DNA of 13,108 nt, taken from an uncultured Collinsella sp. (GTDB lineage Bacteria > Actinomycetota > Coriobacteriia > Coriobacteriales > Coriobacteriaceae). Below the pieces are notes generated by a model. It was not told the DNA's origin and did no database searches. It saw only the letters and a list, made by a program, of their open reading frames with translations. This document shows positions 13,056 through 13,108 of this stretch, piece after piece (position 1 is the first letter of the stretch; the number at the start of each line of letters is the position of its first letter). The position numbers and the translations under genes are program-made. Where the stretch lies: assembly GCA_900552875.1 (NCBI GenBank), contig USCS01000024.1, positions 1 through 13,108 of the forward strand. Direction: 5' to 3'.

Positions 13056-13108
13056 TTGGGGGTACGTGTCCCGGCGGCGAAGGGCCGGCCACGGTTTGCT
13101 TTCTCACT

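Noticed and set aside
13056..13108. Terminator after the DUF47 gene
   Set aside because: A short CCGGC/GCCGG pairing can be drawn near 13071-13088, but no T-tract follows and the window ends.

Overview
The window is a GC-rich chromosomal segment with dense, ordinary gene packing. The gene set is a short-form ThiC under a TPP riboswitch, an M18 aminopeptidase, YaaA, a PiT transporter with a DUF47 partner, a BI-1 family membrane protein and a PARG-like TIGR02452 protein. Together with actinobacterial-style codon use this suggests an anaerobic member of the Actinomycetota, most likely Coriobacteriia close to Collinsella. That assignment is inference: no rRNA or other phylogenetic marker is present. 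I see no phage, transposase gene, tRNA or CRISPR array.

Layout. 1-1980 (-): the first 660 codons of polA, cut by the window edge. 2147-3544 (+): M18 aminopeptidase, divergent from polA. 3645-4454 (+): yaaA, with similar large hairpins before and after it. 4591-5112 (-): a small membrane-anchored protein of unknown function. 5163-7626 (+): a thiamin block made of promoter, TPP riboswitch, thiC, a hairpin, a second promoter and thiD. 7627-7958: a 332-base gap without a gene. It holds three copies of a 55-bp palindrome in alternating orientation, bracketed by two related hairpins. 7959-11064 (-): SGNH hydrolase, PARG-like protein, BI-1 family protein and a small unknown protein; two clear intrinsic terminators split this run. 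11065-11314: a leader region with an apparently leaderless minus-strand promoter and, on the plus strand, a perfect Shine-Dalgarno serving only a tiny ORF. 11315-13055 (+): the PiT phosphate transporter and its DUF47 (PhoU-like) partner. 13056-13108: nothing I can name.

How the genes work together. ThiC makes HMP-P and ThiD phosphorylates it to HMP-PP, the pyrimidine half of thiamin; the riboswitch lets TPP shut down thiC. PiT and the DUF47 protein form a phosphate-uptake pair. The remaining genes are housekeeping or stress functions that do not obviously form a pathway.

I found no new multigene system. The best leads are the alternating palindrome cluster (7687-7902), the loss of the catalytic glutamate in the PARG signature of the 8698-9813 product, the pit leader with its perfect but 'unused' ribosome binding site, the altered cysteine spacing in ThiC, and a family of TTGCGGTGG hairpins around yaaA and thiD.
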